A stretch of 52,361 bases of DNA from contig JBLGAC010000028.1 of NCBI GenBank assembly GCA_047610385.1, positions 1 through 52,361 on the forward strand, in the 5' to 3' direction. The DNA comes from JBOCEF01 sp047610385. GTDB lineage: Bacteria > Pseudomonadota > Alphaproteobacteria > Rhodobacterales > Rhodobacteraceae. Below the pieces are notes generated by a model. The model saw only the letters and a program-made list of their open reading frames with translations, ran no database searches and was not told the origin of the DNA. A program made the translations under genes and the position numbers. How positions within the stretch are numbered: position 1 is the stretch's first letter; the number at the start of each line of letters is the position of its first letter. Of the stretch, positions 10,949-19,902 are shown piece by piece.

Positions 10949-12226
10949 ATGCCTCCGTCCTTCTGCGCACCCTCAGATATCGTCGATTCGTCTGCAAACG
11001 CGGGCTGTGGGCCGCTGCGCCCGGCTGGCCCGCCCTCAGCGCGGCCCTTGCGCCAACAGGTGCTGGACTGCGTGCGCGCCGCCGGGCTGATCCCGCGGGT
11101 GGACGTGGCGCGCGCGCTTGGCGTCAGCCCCGCATCGGTCACCGCATTGGCCGCCGAACTGATCGATGGCGGGTTTTTGTTGGAGCTGGACCGCCCTCGG
11201 CCCGAAGGCGACCCGGTGCGTGGCCGCCCGCCGGTGGCTTTGGGCGTGCGCCCCGGTGCCGGGCTGGTCGCGGGCATCAAGCTGTCAGAACGCGGGCATT
11301 CGGCGGTGATCCTGGATTTCGCGGGTGGGTGCCGGGCCGACGCATCCCTGCCCCGCCGCGCCGGGGGGCGCACGTTGGCAGCCCTGCTCAACGATGCCGA
11401 AGAAGTGCTGGACGCCGCCTTGGTCGCAGGCGGGTTGGCGCGCGCAGATCTGGCCTGTGTCGGGCTGGGGTTGCCCGGCGTGGTGGACCATGTGACCGGC
11501 ACCGTGATGTGGTCGCCGATGATCGATGCGCGCGATTTGCCCCTGCGCGATGCGCTGTCCGAACGTCTGGGCGTCGCGGCTGAGGTCGACAATGATGCCA
11601 ACCTGCTGACGCTGGCCGAATTGTGGTTTGGTGCCGGGCGCAAGCTGGCCGATTTCGCCGTGGTGACGATTGAACATGGCGTCGGCATGGGGCTGGTGCT
11701 GAACAACCGGCTGCACCGCGGCGCCAACGGGCTGGGCATGGAGATCGGGCACACCAAGGTTCAGCTTGATGGCGCGCTGTGCCGTTGCGGGCGGCGCGGG
11801 TGCCTTGAGGCGTATATTGCTGATTACGCGCTGGTGCGCGAGGCGTCCACCGCGCTGGATCTGGGGGACCGCGCAACCCTGCCGACGCCCCAACTGCTGG
11901 AACAGCTTTACGCCGAGGCCAAGGGCGGGAACCTTGCCGCCGCGGCCATCTTCAACCGCGCAGGCCGGTATCTGGCGGTGGGATTGTCCAATATTGTCAA
12001 CCTGTTCGACCCATCCTTGATCATCCTATCGGGTGAGCGGATGCGCTATGACTACCTTTATGCTGAGGACGTTCTGGCCGAAATGCGGGCCTTGACCCTC
12101 GACATCGGCCGCCCCGCCCCGCGGGTGGAGATCAACGCATGGGGCGATCTGGTGTGGGCGCGCGGCGCGGCGGCGCTGGCGCTGGACGCAGCCACCAGTG
12201 CGGCGCTGTCGCCGGACGTGCCATGA
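10949..12226 (+). CDS. xylR: ROK-family transcriptional repressor, probable xylose regulator
   Basis: The 425-residue protein has an N-terminal winged helix (RVDVARALGVSPASVTALAAEL, about residues 50-75). A ROK sugar-kinase-like domain follows, with DNDANLLTLAELWFGAG, the EHGVGMGLVLNN loop and the zinc-binding CRCGRRGCLEA motif near residue 275. ROK/NagC-type repressors bind a sugar through the kinase-like fold and then release DNA. Divergence from the xyl operon makes xylose the likely effector. The stop overlaps the start of the FG-GAP gene (ATGA), so that gene is co-transcribed with the repressor, which is odd given its unrelated function. Confidence 0.9.
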   Translation: MPPSFCAPSDIVDSSANAGCGPLRPAGPPSARPLRQQVLDCVRAAGLIPRVDVARALGVSPASVTALAAELIDGGFLLELDRPRPEGDPVRGRPPVALGVRPGAGLVAGIKLSERGHSAVILDFAGGCRADASLPRRAGGRTLAALLNDAEEVLDAALVAGGLARADLACVGLGLPGVVDHVTGTVMWSPMIDARDLPLRDALSERLGVAAEVDNDANLLTLAELWFGAGRKLADFAVVTIEHGVGMGLVLNNRLHRGANGLGMEIGHTKVQLDGALCRCGRRGCLEAYIADYALVREASTALDLGDRATLPTPQLLEQLYAEAKGGNLAAAAIFNRAGRYLAVGLSNIVNLFDPSLIILSGERMRYDYLYAEDVLAEMRALTLDIGRPAPRVEINAWGDLVWARGAAALALDAATSAALSPDVP

Positions 12227-13725
12227 TCCGCGCGGCTCTGCTGGCGCTTCTGGCGTTGCCCGCGCAGGCGCAGCCCCAGTTCATTGACCGGTCCGCCAGG
12301 CTGCCCGGCCCCCACATCTATTCCGGCAGGTGGGAACATTTCGTCGGCGGCGGCGTTGCGGCCTTTGATTGCGACGGCGATGCCCTGCCCGACCTGTTTG
12401 CGGCGGGCGGCGACACCCCCGCGCGCCTGATGCGCAACACTGCTGCGCCCGGCGACGCGCTGGGGTTCGCTGACATCTCAGACCGCTTGCCCGGCCCCCT
12501 GACCGGCGTCACCGGGGCCTATCCCTTGGACATCGACGGCGACAGCGCGCTGGATCTTGTGGTTCTGCGGGTCGGCGCGAATGTGCTGCTGCGGGGGCTG
12601 GGCGGCTGCCGGTTTGCGGTCTCCGATTGGGGTTTTGACGGGCTGGACCGCTGGACCGCCGCATTTTCCGCCATGTGGCCCGCCGGCGCGACCCGCCCCA
12701 CGCTCGCCTTCGGCAATTATGTGAACCGCGATGATCCTGACGGCCCGTTCGGCGCCTGCGACGTCAATCACCTGTATCGCCCCGATGCTTACGGCGCGCC
12801 CATCGCGCTGGCGCCGGGGCATTGCGCGCTGTCGATGCTGTTTTCCGACTGGCGGCGCGACGGGCATATCGATCTGCGGGTGTCCAACGACCGGCACTAT
12901 TATGTGCGCGGTGGGGCTGAACAGATGTGGCGCATGACCGATCCGCCCCGGCTGCTAGGGCCTGCGGACGGCTGGGACCGGGTGTCGATCTGGGGCATGG
13001 GGATCGCATCGCAGGATCTGAACGGCGACGGACTGCCCGATGTGATGCTGACCTCAATGGGCGATCAGCTGCTGCAATTTGCCGGTGCCACGCGGGGGTT
13101 CACAGACGCGCCCTATGCGCTGGGGACCACCGCGCACCGCCCGCATGTTGGCGATGACGGGCGCCCCAGCACCGGCTGGCACGCCGCCTTCGGGGATGTG
13201 GACAATGACGGGCGCACCGACATTTTCATCGCCAAGGGCAATGTGGACCAGATGCCCGGCATGGCGATGCAAGACCCCAATTCGCTGCTGATGCAGGCCG
13301 CCGATGGCAGCTTTGCTGAGGCCGCCGAGGATGCCGGGATCGCAACCATGGACCGGTCCCGCGGCGCGGCGCTGGTGGATTTCAACCGCGACGGGCGGCT
13401 CGATCTGGTGGTCATGAACCGCCGCGCAGGGATGGAGCTGTGGGAGAACACATCCCCCCCCGCTGCCTGGCTTGCGGTCGACATATCGCAGCCCGGCCCG
13501 AACCGCCGCGCGGTCGGCGCGTGGGTGGAGCTGCGCCGCGCATCTGGCCGCGTTGAGGCGCGCGAGGTCACGGTGGGCGGCGGTCATGCCTCAGGCACCG
13601 CGGTCCCGGTGCATTTCGGGCTGGGGGGCGCGAATGGCGCGGATGTGCGGGTGATCTGGCCCGATGGCGCGGCAACCGATTGGCGGCGGCTGGCGGCAGG
13701 TGCCATCCACGCGATCGCCCGTTAG
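12223..13725 (+). CDS. Secreted FG-GAP/VCBS repeat protein with ASPIC/UnbV C-terminus
   Basis: The 500-residue protein has a signal peptide (MIRAALLALLALPAQA). At least five calcium-binding beta-propeller loops follow, of the form D-x-D-x-D-G-x-x-D: DCDGDALPD, DIDGDSALD, DLNGDGLPD, DVDNDGRTD and DFNRDGRLD. The last 80 residues (NTSPP...WLAVDIS...GAWVELR...VWPDGA) match the ASPIC/UnbV (CRTAC1) domain. It is presumably an exported seven-bladed propeller. The start at 12223 overlaps the xylR stop and is followed directly by the signal peptide. Its 3' end overlaps the convergent di-heme peroxidase gene by four bases. The function is unknown. A partnership with the neighbouring heme enzyme is my inference. 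Confidence 0.85.
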   Translation: MIRAALLALLALPAQAQPQFIDRSARLPGPHIYSGRWEHFVGGGVAAFDCDGDALPDLFAAGGDTPARLMRNTAAPGDALGFADISDRLPGPLTGVTGAYPLDIDGDSALDLVVLRVGANVLLRGLGGCRFAVSDWGFDGLDRWTAAFSAMWPAGATRPTLAFGNYVNRDDPDGPFGACDVNHLYRPDAYGAPIALAPGHCALSMLFSDWRRDGHIDLRVSNDRHYYVRGGAEQMWRMTDPPRLLGPADGWDRVSIWGMGIASQDLNGDGLPDVMLTSMGDQLLQFAGATRGFTDAPYALGTTAHRPHVGDDGRPSTGWHAAFGDVDNDGRTDIFIAKGNVDQMPGMAMQDPNSLLMQAADGSFAEAAEDAGIATMDRSRGAALVDFNRDGRLDLVVMNRRAGMELWENTSPPAAWLAVDISQPGPNRRAVGAWVELRRASGRVEAREVTVGGGHASGTAVPVHFGLGGANGADVRVIWPDGAATDWRRLAAGAIHAIAR

Positions 13726-15068
13726 CCGCCGGGGGGCAAACCGCTGGGCACCGCATCGGGCACCCCCATGCGCCCCGCCAGCGCGACCGGATCGCTGAGC
13801 GCCCCAAGAAACGCAATCAGCGCGTCGATCTGGGCCGCGTTCAAGGCCTTGGGGCCGCCGTCGCGGTCAGACGCGGCGCGGATCGCCGCCAATTCCGCCG
13901 GATCGTCCAGCGCGGCCCAGTCCGACGCCCCCTCCAACACCGGCAGCACCGCTTGGGCGCGGTCATACGCGTCCTCAGCCCCCGAATGGCCGCGCAGGAA
14001 CGTTGCCAGATCTGCATAGGCCCCGTCATGGCCCCAAGGCCCGGTCAGGACCACATTGCGCAAGGACGGGGTGCGGAAACGGTAGGCGTCTTCGGCCCGA
14101 CCCGTGACCCCTTGGCGACCCAGATCGCGGGAATGCCGTTCAAAGGCCAGCTTTTTGCCGGGGCCGATCTGCGGCACACCCATGGCGTGGAAATCATGGT
14201 CGGTCTGGAACGGGCCGGAATGGCAGGCCGCGCAGCCCCCGTCGCCGTAGAACAGCGCCATGCCGTCCGCGGCCGGTCCGGTCAGCGGCGCCTGCGCGCG
14301 CAAATGCGCATCGAACGGGCTGTCATCACTGCGCCATTCCACCGCCATGAACGCGGCCATGGCGTTGGCGATGTCCACAAAGCGCAGATCACGGGTTGTG
14401 CCAATGGCGGGCCAGACGCCCGCCGCCATCGCGGCATATTCAGGAACTGCCGCCACCCGCGCAGCGATCAGCGCCCATGCGCCGCCCGGCCCTGCGATGC
14501 GCCCCATGCGGACCGCCTTTGCCACGTCATTTTCGCGCATATGGCCAGCCATTTCATCGGCGCTGGTCACCGGGAACATGGCCTGCGCGGCCAGCACGCC
14601 ATCAAGGCCGGTTGGCATATCTTCGCCCAACGGGGTGCGGACGCCGCCGGGAAAGGCGGGGTCCGCCTCCACCCGCCCATCATGGAACATCACGCGAAAT
14701 TCCCGGGCCCCGAGGTTGAAAAGCGCCGGTGCATTGCGCGGGATGCGTGCCTCTGGCGGGTTGGCAGGGTCAGCGCGCCGGGCGGGGCCGAGGCCAATGC
14801 TGCCCTCGCCCAACCCCAGCGACGCGCCATCGGCGGTGGCAAAGCGCGGATGATGGCACCCCGTGCACGATATGTTGCGGTTGCCCGACAGAATCGGATC
14901 GCTGAACAGCAGCCGCCCAAGCTGCGCGGCACCCTGATTGGCCGGCAGATAGTCAGCGTCGGTCACTGGGGCGGGCAGGTGCGGCTCCGCCACCGCAGCC
15001 CCGGCCAACACCGCCATGCAAGCGGCTGCGATCAGGGCGCGGGTGGGGCGACGCGGTTGCTGGGTCAT
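13722..15068 (-). CDS. Di-heme cytochrome c peroxidase / MauG-family periplasmic enzyme
   Basis: The 448-residue exported protein has a signal peptide (RALIAAACMAVLAGAAVA) and two c-type heme sites, CTGCH near residue 69 and CAACH near residue 280. The peroxidase landmarks LGRLLFSDPILSGN, RNAPALFN, MFHDGRVE, TPSLRNVVLTGPWGHDGAY and FL are all present. Family members either reduce hydrogen peroxide or, as MauG and MbnH do, oxidise residues of a partner protein. Nothing in the sequence alone decides between these. It converges with the FG-GAP gene, overlapping it by four bases. Family assignment is firm; substrate is unknown. Confidence 0.9.
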   Translation of the reverse strand: MTQQPRRPTRALIAAACMAVLAGAAVAEPHLPAPVTDADYLPANQGAAQLGRLLFSDPILSGNRNISCTGCHHPRFATADGASLGLGEGSIGLGPARRADPANPPEARIPRNAPALFNLGAREFRVMFHDGRVEADPAFPGGVRTPLGEDMPTGLDGVLAAQAMFPVTSADEMAGHMRENDVAKAVRMGRIAGPGGAWALIAARVAAVPEYAAMAAGVWPAIGTTRDLRFVDIANAMAAFMAVEWRSDDSPFDAHLRAQAPLTGPAADGMALFYGDGGCAACHSGPFQTDHDFHAMGVPQIGPGKKLAFERHSRDLGRQGVTGRAEDAYRFRTPSLRNVVLTGPWGHDGAYADLATFLRGHSGAEDAYDRAQAVLPVLEGASDWAALDDPAELAAIRAASDRDGGPKALNAAQIDALIAFLGALSDPVALAGRMGVPDAVPSGLPPGG

Positions 15069-15322
15069 GGTCTCATTTCATGCGGTGGGTCTTGAGGCCC
15101 TCAGATTCCGCGTGGGAGGGGCCAAGTCAAGGCCCCCGGCCCCTGCTGCGCCGACGCGTGCAACAGCATGGATGCACGCAGCGATTGTTTCTGCGATGCT
15201 TTGCCATCGTCGCCCTGAAACCGGGCTGGGCGCGAATACCCTTGACCGGATGATAAACAATTGGGCAGTCTTTTTTCAGACGCGGCCCGCAGGCGCCGCA
15301 CAACATGGCAAGGAGACTTTCG

Positions 15323-16324
15323 ATGCCGTTATTCGTGCACCGCATCGCGCGCCGCGCATTCATGACATTGGCGGGTGCCGCCGCGCTGTCGGCCGGGCTG
15401 TCGGGCGCAGCCAGCGCCGCCGATCCGCTGAAGGTCGCCGCGATCTACACCGTTCCGGTCGAACAGCAATGGGTCAGCCGCATCCACAAGGCGCTGAACG
15501 CAGCGCAGGCCCGCGGTGAGATCAGCTATGTCTACTCCGAGAACGTCGCCAACACCGACTATGAACGTGTGATGCGCGAATATGCCGAAGCAGGCATGGG
15601 CCTGGTGCTGGGCGAGGCGTTCGCGGTCGAACGCGCGGCGCGCAAAGTTGCCGCCGATTACCCCGAAACCGCGTTCCTGATGGGGTCGTCTTTTGGCCCC
15701 GCACAGCCCAATTTCGCGGTGTTCGACAACTGGATTCACGAACCGAGCTATCTGTCCGGCCTGATCGCCGGCAAGGCCAGCAAAACCAACCTGATCGGCA
15801 TGGTTGGCGGCTTTGCGATCCCTGAGGTCAACCGCCTGATGAACGCGTTCATGGCCGGCGCGCGCGAAGCGAACCCGGATGTGAAGTTCCTCGTGACCTT
15901 CATCAATTCCTGGTACGACCCGCCCAAGGCCAAGGAAGCCGCTTTTGCGATGATGGATGCAGGCGCGGACGTGATGTACGCCGAACGCTTCGGCGTGTCG
16001 GATGCCGCCGTGGAGCGCGGCGTGAAGGCGATCGGCAATGTGATCGACACCTCGGCCGATTACCCCGGCACGATCCTCGCCTCAGCGCTGTGGCACATGG
16101 AGCCGACGGTGGACAAAGCCATCGCCGCGGTTGCGGGCGGCACGTTCGAACCCGCCGATTACGGCCAGTATTCCTTCATGGCCCATGGCGGCGGCAGCTT
16201 GGTGATGGACGAAGCGTTGGCACCGGCCGACGCGGTGGCCATGGTCAAGGAAAGACAGGCTGAGATCCTCGGCGGTATGTTCCGTGTCGATGTGAACGAC
16301 ACTGAGCCTAAATCTGACCGGTGA
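15323..16324 (+). CDS. BMP-family nucleoside/nucleobase-binding lipoprotein-like ABC substrate-binding protein
   Basis: This 333-residue periplasmic protein belongs to the BMP/PnrA-like family, whose members bind purine or pyrimidine nucleosides. The start at 15323 has AAGGAGA seven bases upstream. It begins MPLFVHRIARRAFMTLAGAAALSAG with a Tat-like RRAF motif and an Ala-rich signal peptide. Recognisable family stretches are VAAIYTVPVEQQWVSRIH, GEAFAVERAARKVAADYP, IHEPSYLSGLIAG and MVGGFAIPEVNRLMNAF. No lipobox Cys is visible, so it is probably soluble. It is first in an operon with a full importer and a cytosine-deaminase-like enzyme, pointing to a nucleobase such as cytosine as substrate (inferred). 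Confidence 0.9.
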   Translation: MPLFVHRIARRAFMTLAGAAALSAGLSGAASAADPLKVAAIYTVPVEQQWVSRIHKALNAAQARGEISYVYSENVANTDYERVMREYAEAGMGLVLGEAFAVERAARKVAADYPETAFLMGSSFGPAQPNFAVFDNWIHEPSYLSGLIAGKASKTNLIGMVGGFAIPEVNRLMNAFMAGAREANPDVKFLVTFINSWYDPPKAKEAAFAMMDAGADVMYAERFGVSDAAVERGVKAIGNVIDTSADYPGTILASALWHMEPTVDKAIAAVAGGTFEPADYGQYSFMAHGGGSLVMDEALAPADAVAMVKERQAEILGGMFRVDVNDTEPKSDR

Positions 16325-16385
16325 TCTGTGCGCGGGGGCCGGTCCGCCCGGCCCCCGCATCCCCTGCTTTGCCGGAAAGCCCGCC

Positions 16386-17906
16386 ATGCCCCCCATCGAC
16401 GCACCACCTGTCCTGCGGATGACCGGCCTGACCAAACGCTTCGGCGCGGTCACCGCCAACGACGCCGTGGACCTGACGCTGCATCGCGGCGAAGTGCTGG
16501 CGTTGCTGGGTGAAAACGGCGCGGGCAAGACCACGCTGATGAACATGCTGTTCGGCAAATACCTGCCCGATGGCGGCCATATCGAAACTGCAGGCCGCAG
16601 CGGCCCCCTGCGCCCCCTGCCCCCCGGCAGGCCCGAAGCAGCGCTGGCCGCGGGCATCGGCATGGTCCACCAGCATTTCACGCTGGCGCTGAACCTGTCT
16701 GCGCTCGACAACATCATGCTGGGGTCCGAACCGCTGTGGCGCCTGTCGCGCGGCCAAGGTGCCGCCCGCGACAGGGTGCGCGATATCATGGCCCGCACCG
16801 GGCTGATGGTTCCGCTGGATGAACAGGTGTCGCGCCTGTCGGTCGGCGAACGCCAGCGCGTTGAAATCCTGAAGGCACTTTACCGCGATGTGCGCGTGCT
16901 GGTGTTGGATGAGCCGACCGCCGTGCTGACCCCCGCCCAGGCCGACGGGCTGTTCGGCACCGTGCGGCGCATGGCCGAAGGCGGCATGGCGGTGATCTTC
17001 ATTTCCCACAAAATGCGCGAAGTGCTGGCCTTTTCCGACCGCATCGCCGTGCTGCGCCATGGCCGCAAGGTCGGGGAAATGGCCACCAGGGACGCCGACC
17101 AACGGTCGATCGCGCGACTGATGGTGGGCGAGGACGCGCCCCAGACCGCCCGCACCCCAATGATGCCCGGCGCGCCAGTTCTGACGCTGGACGACGCGGT
17201 GTCAGGCGACGCGCAGCGCGGCCTGAAGGGTGTGAACCTGACGGTGCGCGCCCATGAAATCATCGGCATCGCCGGGGTGTCGGGCAACGGGCAGGCGGCG
17301 CTGGCGGCGCTGATCTCGGGGCTTGAAGGGCCGCGCGCGGGCATGATCCAGATCGCGGGCAAGACCCCTCGGCGTGCATCCCCTGCCACGATGATGGCGC
17401 TGGGGGTCGGACGCATCCCTGAGGACCGCCACCATGACGGCGTTGTCGGGTCGATGACCGTTGCGGAAAATCTGGTGATCGAAAACCTGTCGGACACCGA
17501 CATATCGCGCTGGGGGGTGCTGCGCCGCGCCGCGATCCGCGCGCGCGCCATCAAGGCCATGGCGGCCTATGACGTGCGCGGCCCCGGCGTGGACGCGCCC
17601 GCGCGGCTGCTGTCGGGGGGCAACATCCAAAAACTGATCCTCGCGCGGGTGTTTGAGGCTGGGCCAACGCTGATCCTTGCCAACCAGCCGACCCGCGGCC
17701 TTGATCTGGGCGCCGCCGCAGAGGTGGCGCGCCGATTGCTGGAGGCCCGCGCCCGCGGCGCCGGGGTGGTGCTGATCTCCGAAGATCTTGATGAAATCCT
17801 GTCGCTGGCGGACCGCATAATGGTCATGCAGGACGGCAAATTGACCGAGGCCCGCACCCGCGATCGCGCCGCCATCGGCATGATGATGGCCGGAGAAGCC
17901 GCATGA
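16386..17906 (+). CDS. Nucleoside/nucleobase ABC importer, double ATP-binding protein
   Basis: The 506-residue protein has two fused ATPase domains, as in YufO/NupA-type importers. The first has Walker A GENGAGKTT near residue 44, LSVGERQ and Walker B VLVLDEPTAVL. The second has a degenerate Walker A (GVSGNGQAA near 300), LSGGNIQKL and LILANQPTRGLDLGA. Degeneracy of the second half is normal for this family. A 61-base gap separates it from the binding protein, and its stop overlaps the first permease start (ATGA). It energises uptake at the cytoplasmic face. Confidence 0.93.
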   Translation: MPPIDAPPVLRMTGLTKRFGAVTANDAVDLTLHRGEVLALLGENGAGKTTLMNMLFGKYLPDGGHIETAGRSGPLRPLPPGRPEAALAAGIGMVHQHFTLALNLSALDNIMLGSEPLWRLSRGQGAARDRVRDIMARTGLMVPLDEQVSRLSVGERQRVEILKALYRDVRVLVLDEPTAVLTPAQADGLFGTVRRMAEGGMAVIFISHKMREVLAFSDRIAVLRHGRKVGEMATRDADQRSIARLMVGEDAPQTARTPMMPGAPVLTLDDAVSGDAQRGLKGVNLTVRAHEIIGIAGVSGNGQAALAALISGLEGPRAGMIQIAGKTPRRASPATMMALGVGRIPEDRHHDGVVGSMTVAENLVIENLSDTDISRWGVLRRAAIRARAIKAMAAYDVRGPGVDAPARLLSGGNIQKLILARVFEAGPTLILANQPTRGLDLGAAAEVARRLLEARARGAGVVLISEDLDEILSLADRIMVMQDGKLTEARTRDRAAIGMMMAGEAA

Positions 17907-18961
17907 TCCGCATTGAACCGCGCCCCGCATCGCGCAAACGCATCGCGCTGGCGCTGATCGGCGCGGGGATTGTATCGATCCTGCTGGCCGCCATTCCCAT
18001 CGCCGCCGCGGGCGCCCCGGTGCTTGAGGCATATCGCCTGATGATCGTCGGTGCCTACGGGTCCGCCTTTGCGACCTCTGAGACACTGACCCGCGCCACG
18101 CCGCTGATCTTCACCGGGCTGGCCGCCGCGCTGGCGTTTCGCGCCAAGCTTTGGAACATCGGGGCTGAGGGGCAGCTTTATCTGGGTGCCCTCGCCGCGG
18201 TGTGGATCGGGTCGGGGGCGATTGACGGGCCGCCTTTGTTGATGATCCCGCTGGTGATGTTTGCGGGGGCGCTGGCGGGCGCGCTTGGCATGGCTGGGCC
18301 TGCGTTCCTGCGCATCCGCTTTGGCGCAGACGAAGTTGTGACGACTTTGCTGATGAATTTCGTGATCGTGCTGTTCGTGCAGATGATGCTCGAAGGTCCG
18401 CTGAAAGACCCGATGGGCATGGGCTGGCCGCAATCGGCGCCGATCGTCGACAACGCCGCCCTGCCCCGTCTGGCGGATCGGATGCGGGTTCATGCAGGGC
18501 TGATCATCGGCGTTGTGCTGGCCATCGCGGCGCATCTGGCGCTGTCGCGCACGGTCTGGGGCCTGAAAATCCGCGCTGTGGGGGAAAACGCCGCCGCCGC
18601 GCGCCATGCGGGCATTCCCGTCGGGCGCACGCTGATCGGCGTTGCGATGATGTCCGGCGCGCTGGCGGGGCTGGCCGGGGCTGGCGAAATTGCCGGCGTC
18701 AAAGGGTATCTGACCGCCGATCTGTCGCCGGGCTATGGCTATGCGGGCATTGTAGTGGCGATGCTGGCGGGGCTGTCGCCGCTGGGGGTGGTGGCGTCCG
18801 CGCTGTTCATCGCATCGGTGTTCGTGGGCGCTGACAGCATGAGCCGCGCTTTGGGCGTGTCCAATTATCTGGCCGATCTGGTGGTGGCGCTGGCGCTTTT
18901 GTCGACGCTGGTCGGGGGCTTTGTCGCCCGCCACAAGATCGCATTCGTGGGGCGCGGCTGA
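17903..18961 (+). CDS. Nucleoside/nucleobase ABC importer permease 1
   Basis: This 352-residue integral membrane protein belongs to the BMP-associated permease family (YufP-like). An N-terminal transmembrane helix covers about residues 15-37. The family region TPLIFTGLAAALAFRAKLWNIGAEGQ follows, then further helices and the VWGLKIRAVGENAAAARHAGI coupling loop near residue 220. It overlaps the ATPase gene by four bases and the second permease by one, which implies coupled translation. It forms the translocation pore with its partner. Confidence 0.93.
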   Translation: MIRIEPRPASRKRIALALIGAGIVSILLAAIPIAAAGAPVLEAYRLMIVGAYGSAFATSETLTRATPLIFTGLAAALAFRAKLWNIGAEGQLYLGALAAVWIGSGAIDGPPLLMIPLVMFAGALAGALGMAGPAFLRIRFGADEVVTTLLMNFVIVLFVQMMLEGPLKDPMGMGWPQSAPIVDNAALPRLADRMRVHAGLIIGVVLAIAAHLALSRTVWGLKIRAVGENAAAARHAGIPVGRTLIGVAMMSGALAGLAGAGEIAGVKGYLTADLSPGYGYAGIVVAMLAGLSPLGVVASALFIASVFVGADSMSRALGVSNYLADLVVALALLSTLVGGFVARHKIAFVGRG

Positions 18962-19902
18962 TGGAGATCCTCGACATCCTGATCAACCCGTCCTTTTGGA
19001 ACGCGGCGGTGCGCATCGCCACGCCGCTGATTTTCGGCGTGCTCGGCGCCCTGATCTGTGAGCGCGCGGGGGTCCTGAACCTCGGCATCGAGGGCATCTT
19101 CGTCGCCGGTGCCATGGCCGGGTGGCTGGCGGTCTGGGCGGGCGCGGGTCTGTGGGGCGGCATTCTATGCGCCGCCGGGGCCGGGGCGTTCTTTGGCCTG
19201 ATCCACGCGATCCTGACCGTGCCGCTGGGGTTGTCGCAGCATGTATCGGGCCTTGGGGTCACGATGTTGGCGACGTCCGCCAGTTATTTCATCTATCGCA
19301 CCGCGATGCCGGATGTGACCTCTCCGCCGCGGATCATTCCGTTCCAGCCGATGGACGTGCCGGTGCTGTCGGACATCCCGTTCCTCGGCCCGGCGCTGTT
19401 CCAGCAAACCGCGATGACATGGCTGGCCTTCGTGATGGTCGCGGTGGTGTGGTGGGTACTGGCACGCACACCGCTGGGCCTTGCGATCAAGGCAGTGGGC
19501 GACAATCCCGACGCGGTGGACGCGCAAGGGCTGTCGGTACACGCGCTGCGCATGGGCGCGGTGATGGCAGGATCGGCGCTGATGGGCATTGGCGGCGCGT
19601 TCCTGACCATGTCTGCGTTCGATGCGTTTTTCTTTGGCATGGTCAACGGGCGCGGCTGGATCTGCATCGCGCTGGTGATATTCGCGGGCTGGCGGCCGGG
19701 CAAGGCCCTGCTGGGCGCGCTGTTGTTCGGCGCATTCGATGCATTTCAGGTGCGGCTGCAAACTGAAATCGGTGGCATGGTTCCAGGGCAGATTTTCCTG
19801 ATGGCACCGTATATTCTGTCGATCATCGCGCTGGTGATCGCTGCGCGGCGTTCTCAGGCCCCTCGGGCACTGCTGGCGCCATGGTTCAAGGGACAACGCT
19901 GA
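18961..19902 (+). CDS. Nucleoside/nucleobase ABC importer permease 2
   Basis: This 313-residue second permease is YufQ-like. It starts MEILDILINPSFWNAAVRIATPLIFGVLGALICERAG, with the conserved NLGIEGIF motif and the GLAIKAVGDNPDAVDAQG coupling loop near residue 180. Multiple hydrophobic helices are evident. Its TGA overlaps the ATG of the downstream hydrolase (TGATG), so pore and enzyme are produced together. Family and role are clear; the exact substrate is taken from context. Confidence 0.93.
   Translation: MEILDILINPSFWNAAVRIATPLIFGVLGALICERAGVLNLGIEGIFVAGAMAGWLAVWAGAGLWGGILCAAGAGAFFGLIHAILTVPLGLSQHVSGLGVTMLATSASYFIYRTAMPDVTSPPRIIPFQPMDVPVLSDIPFLGPALFQQTAMTWLAFVMVAVVWWVLARTPLGLAIKAVGDNPDAVDAQGLSVHALRMGAVMAGSALMGIGGAFLTMSAFDAFFFGMVNGRGWICIALVIFAGWRPGKALLGALLFGAFDAFQVRLQTEIGGMVPGQIFLMAPYILSIIALVIAARRSQAPRALLAPWFKGQR

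Noticed and set aside
15069..15322. Possible riboswitch before the nucleobase importer
   Set aside because: I looked for purine- or guanidine-type conserved cores and pairing arms and found none.
17567..18934. A 455-codon open frame on the minus strand
   Set aside because: Antisense to the ABC permease; composition (Arg, Gln, His) is that of a shadow frame.
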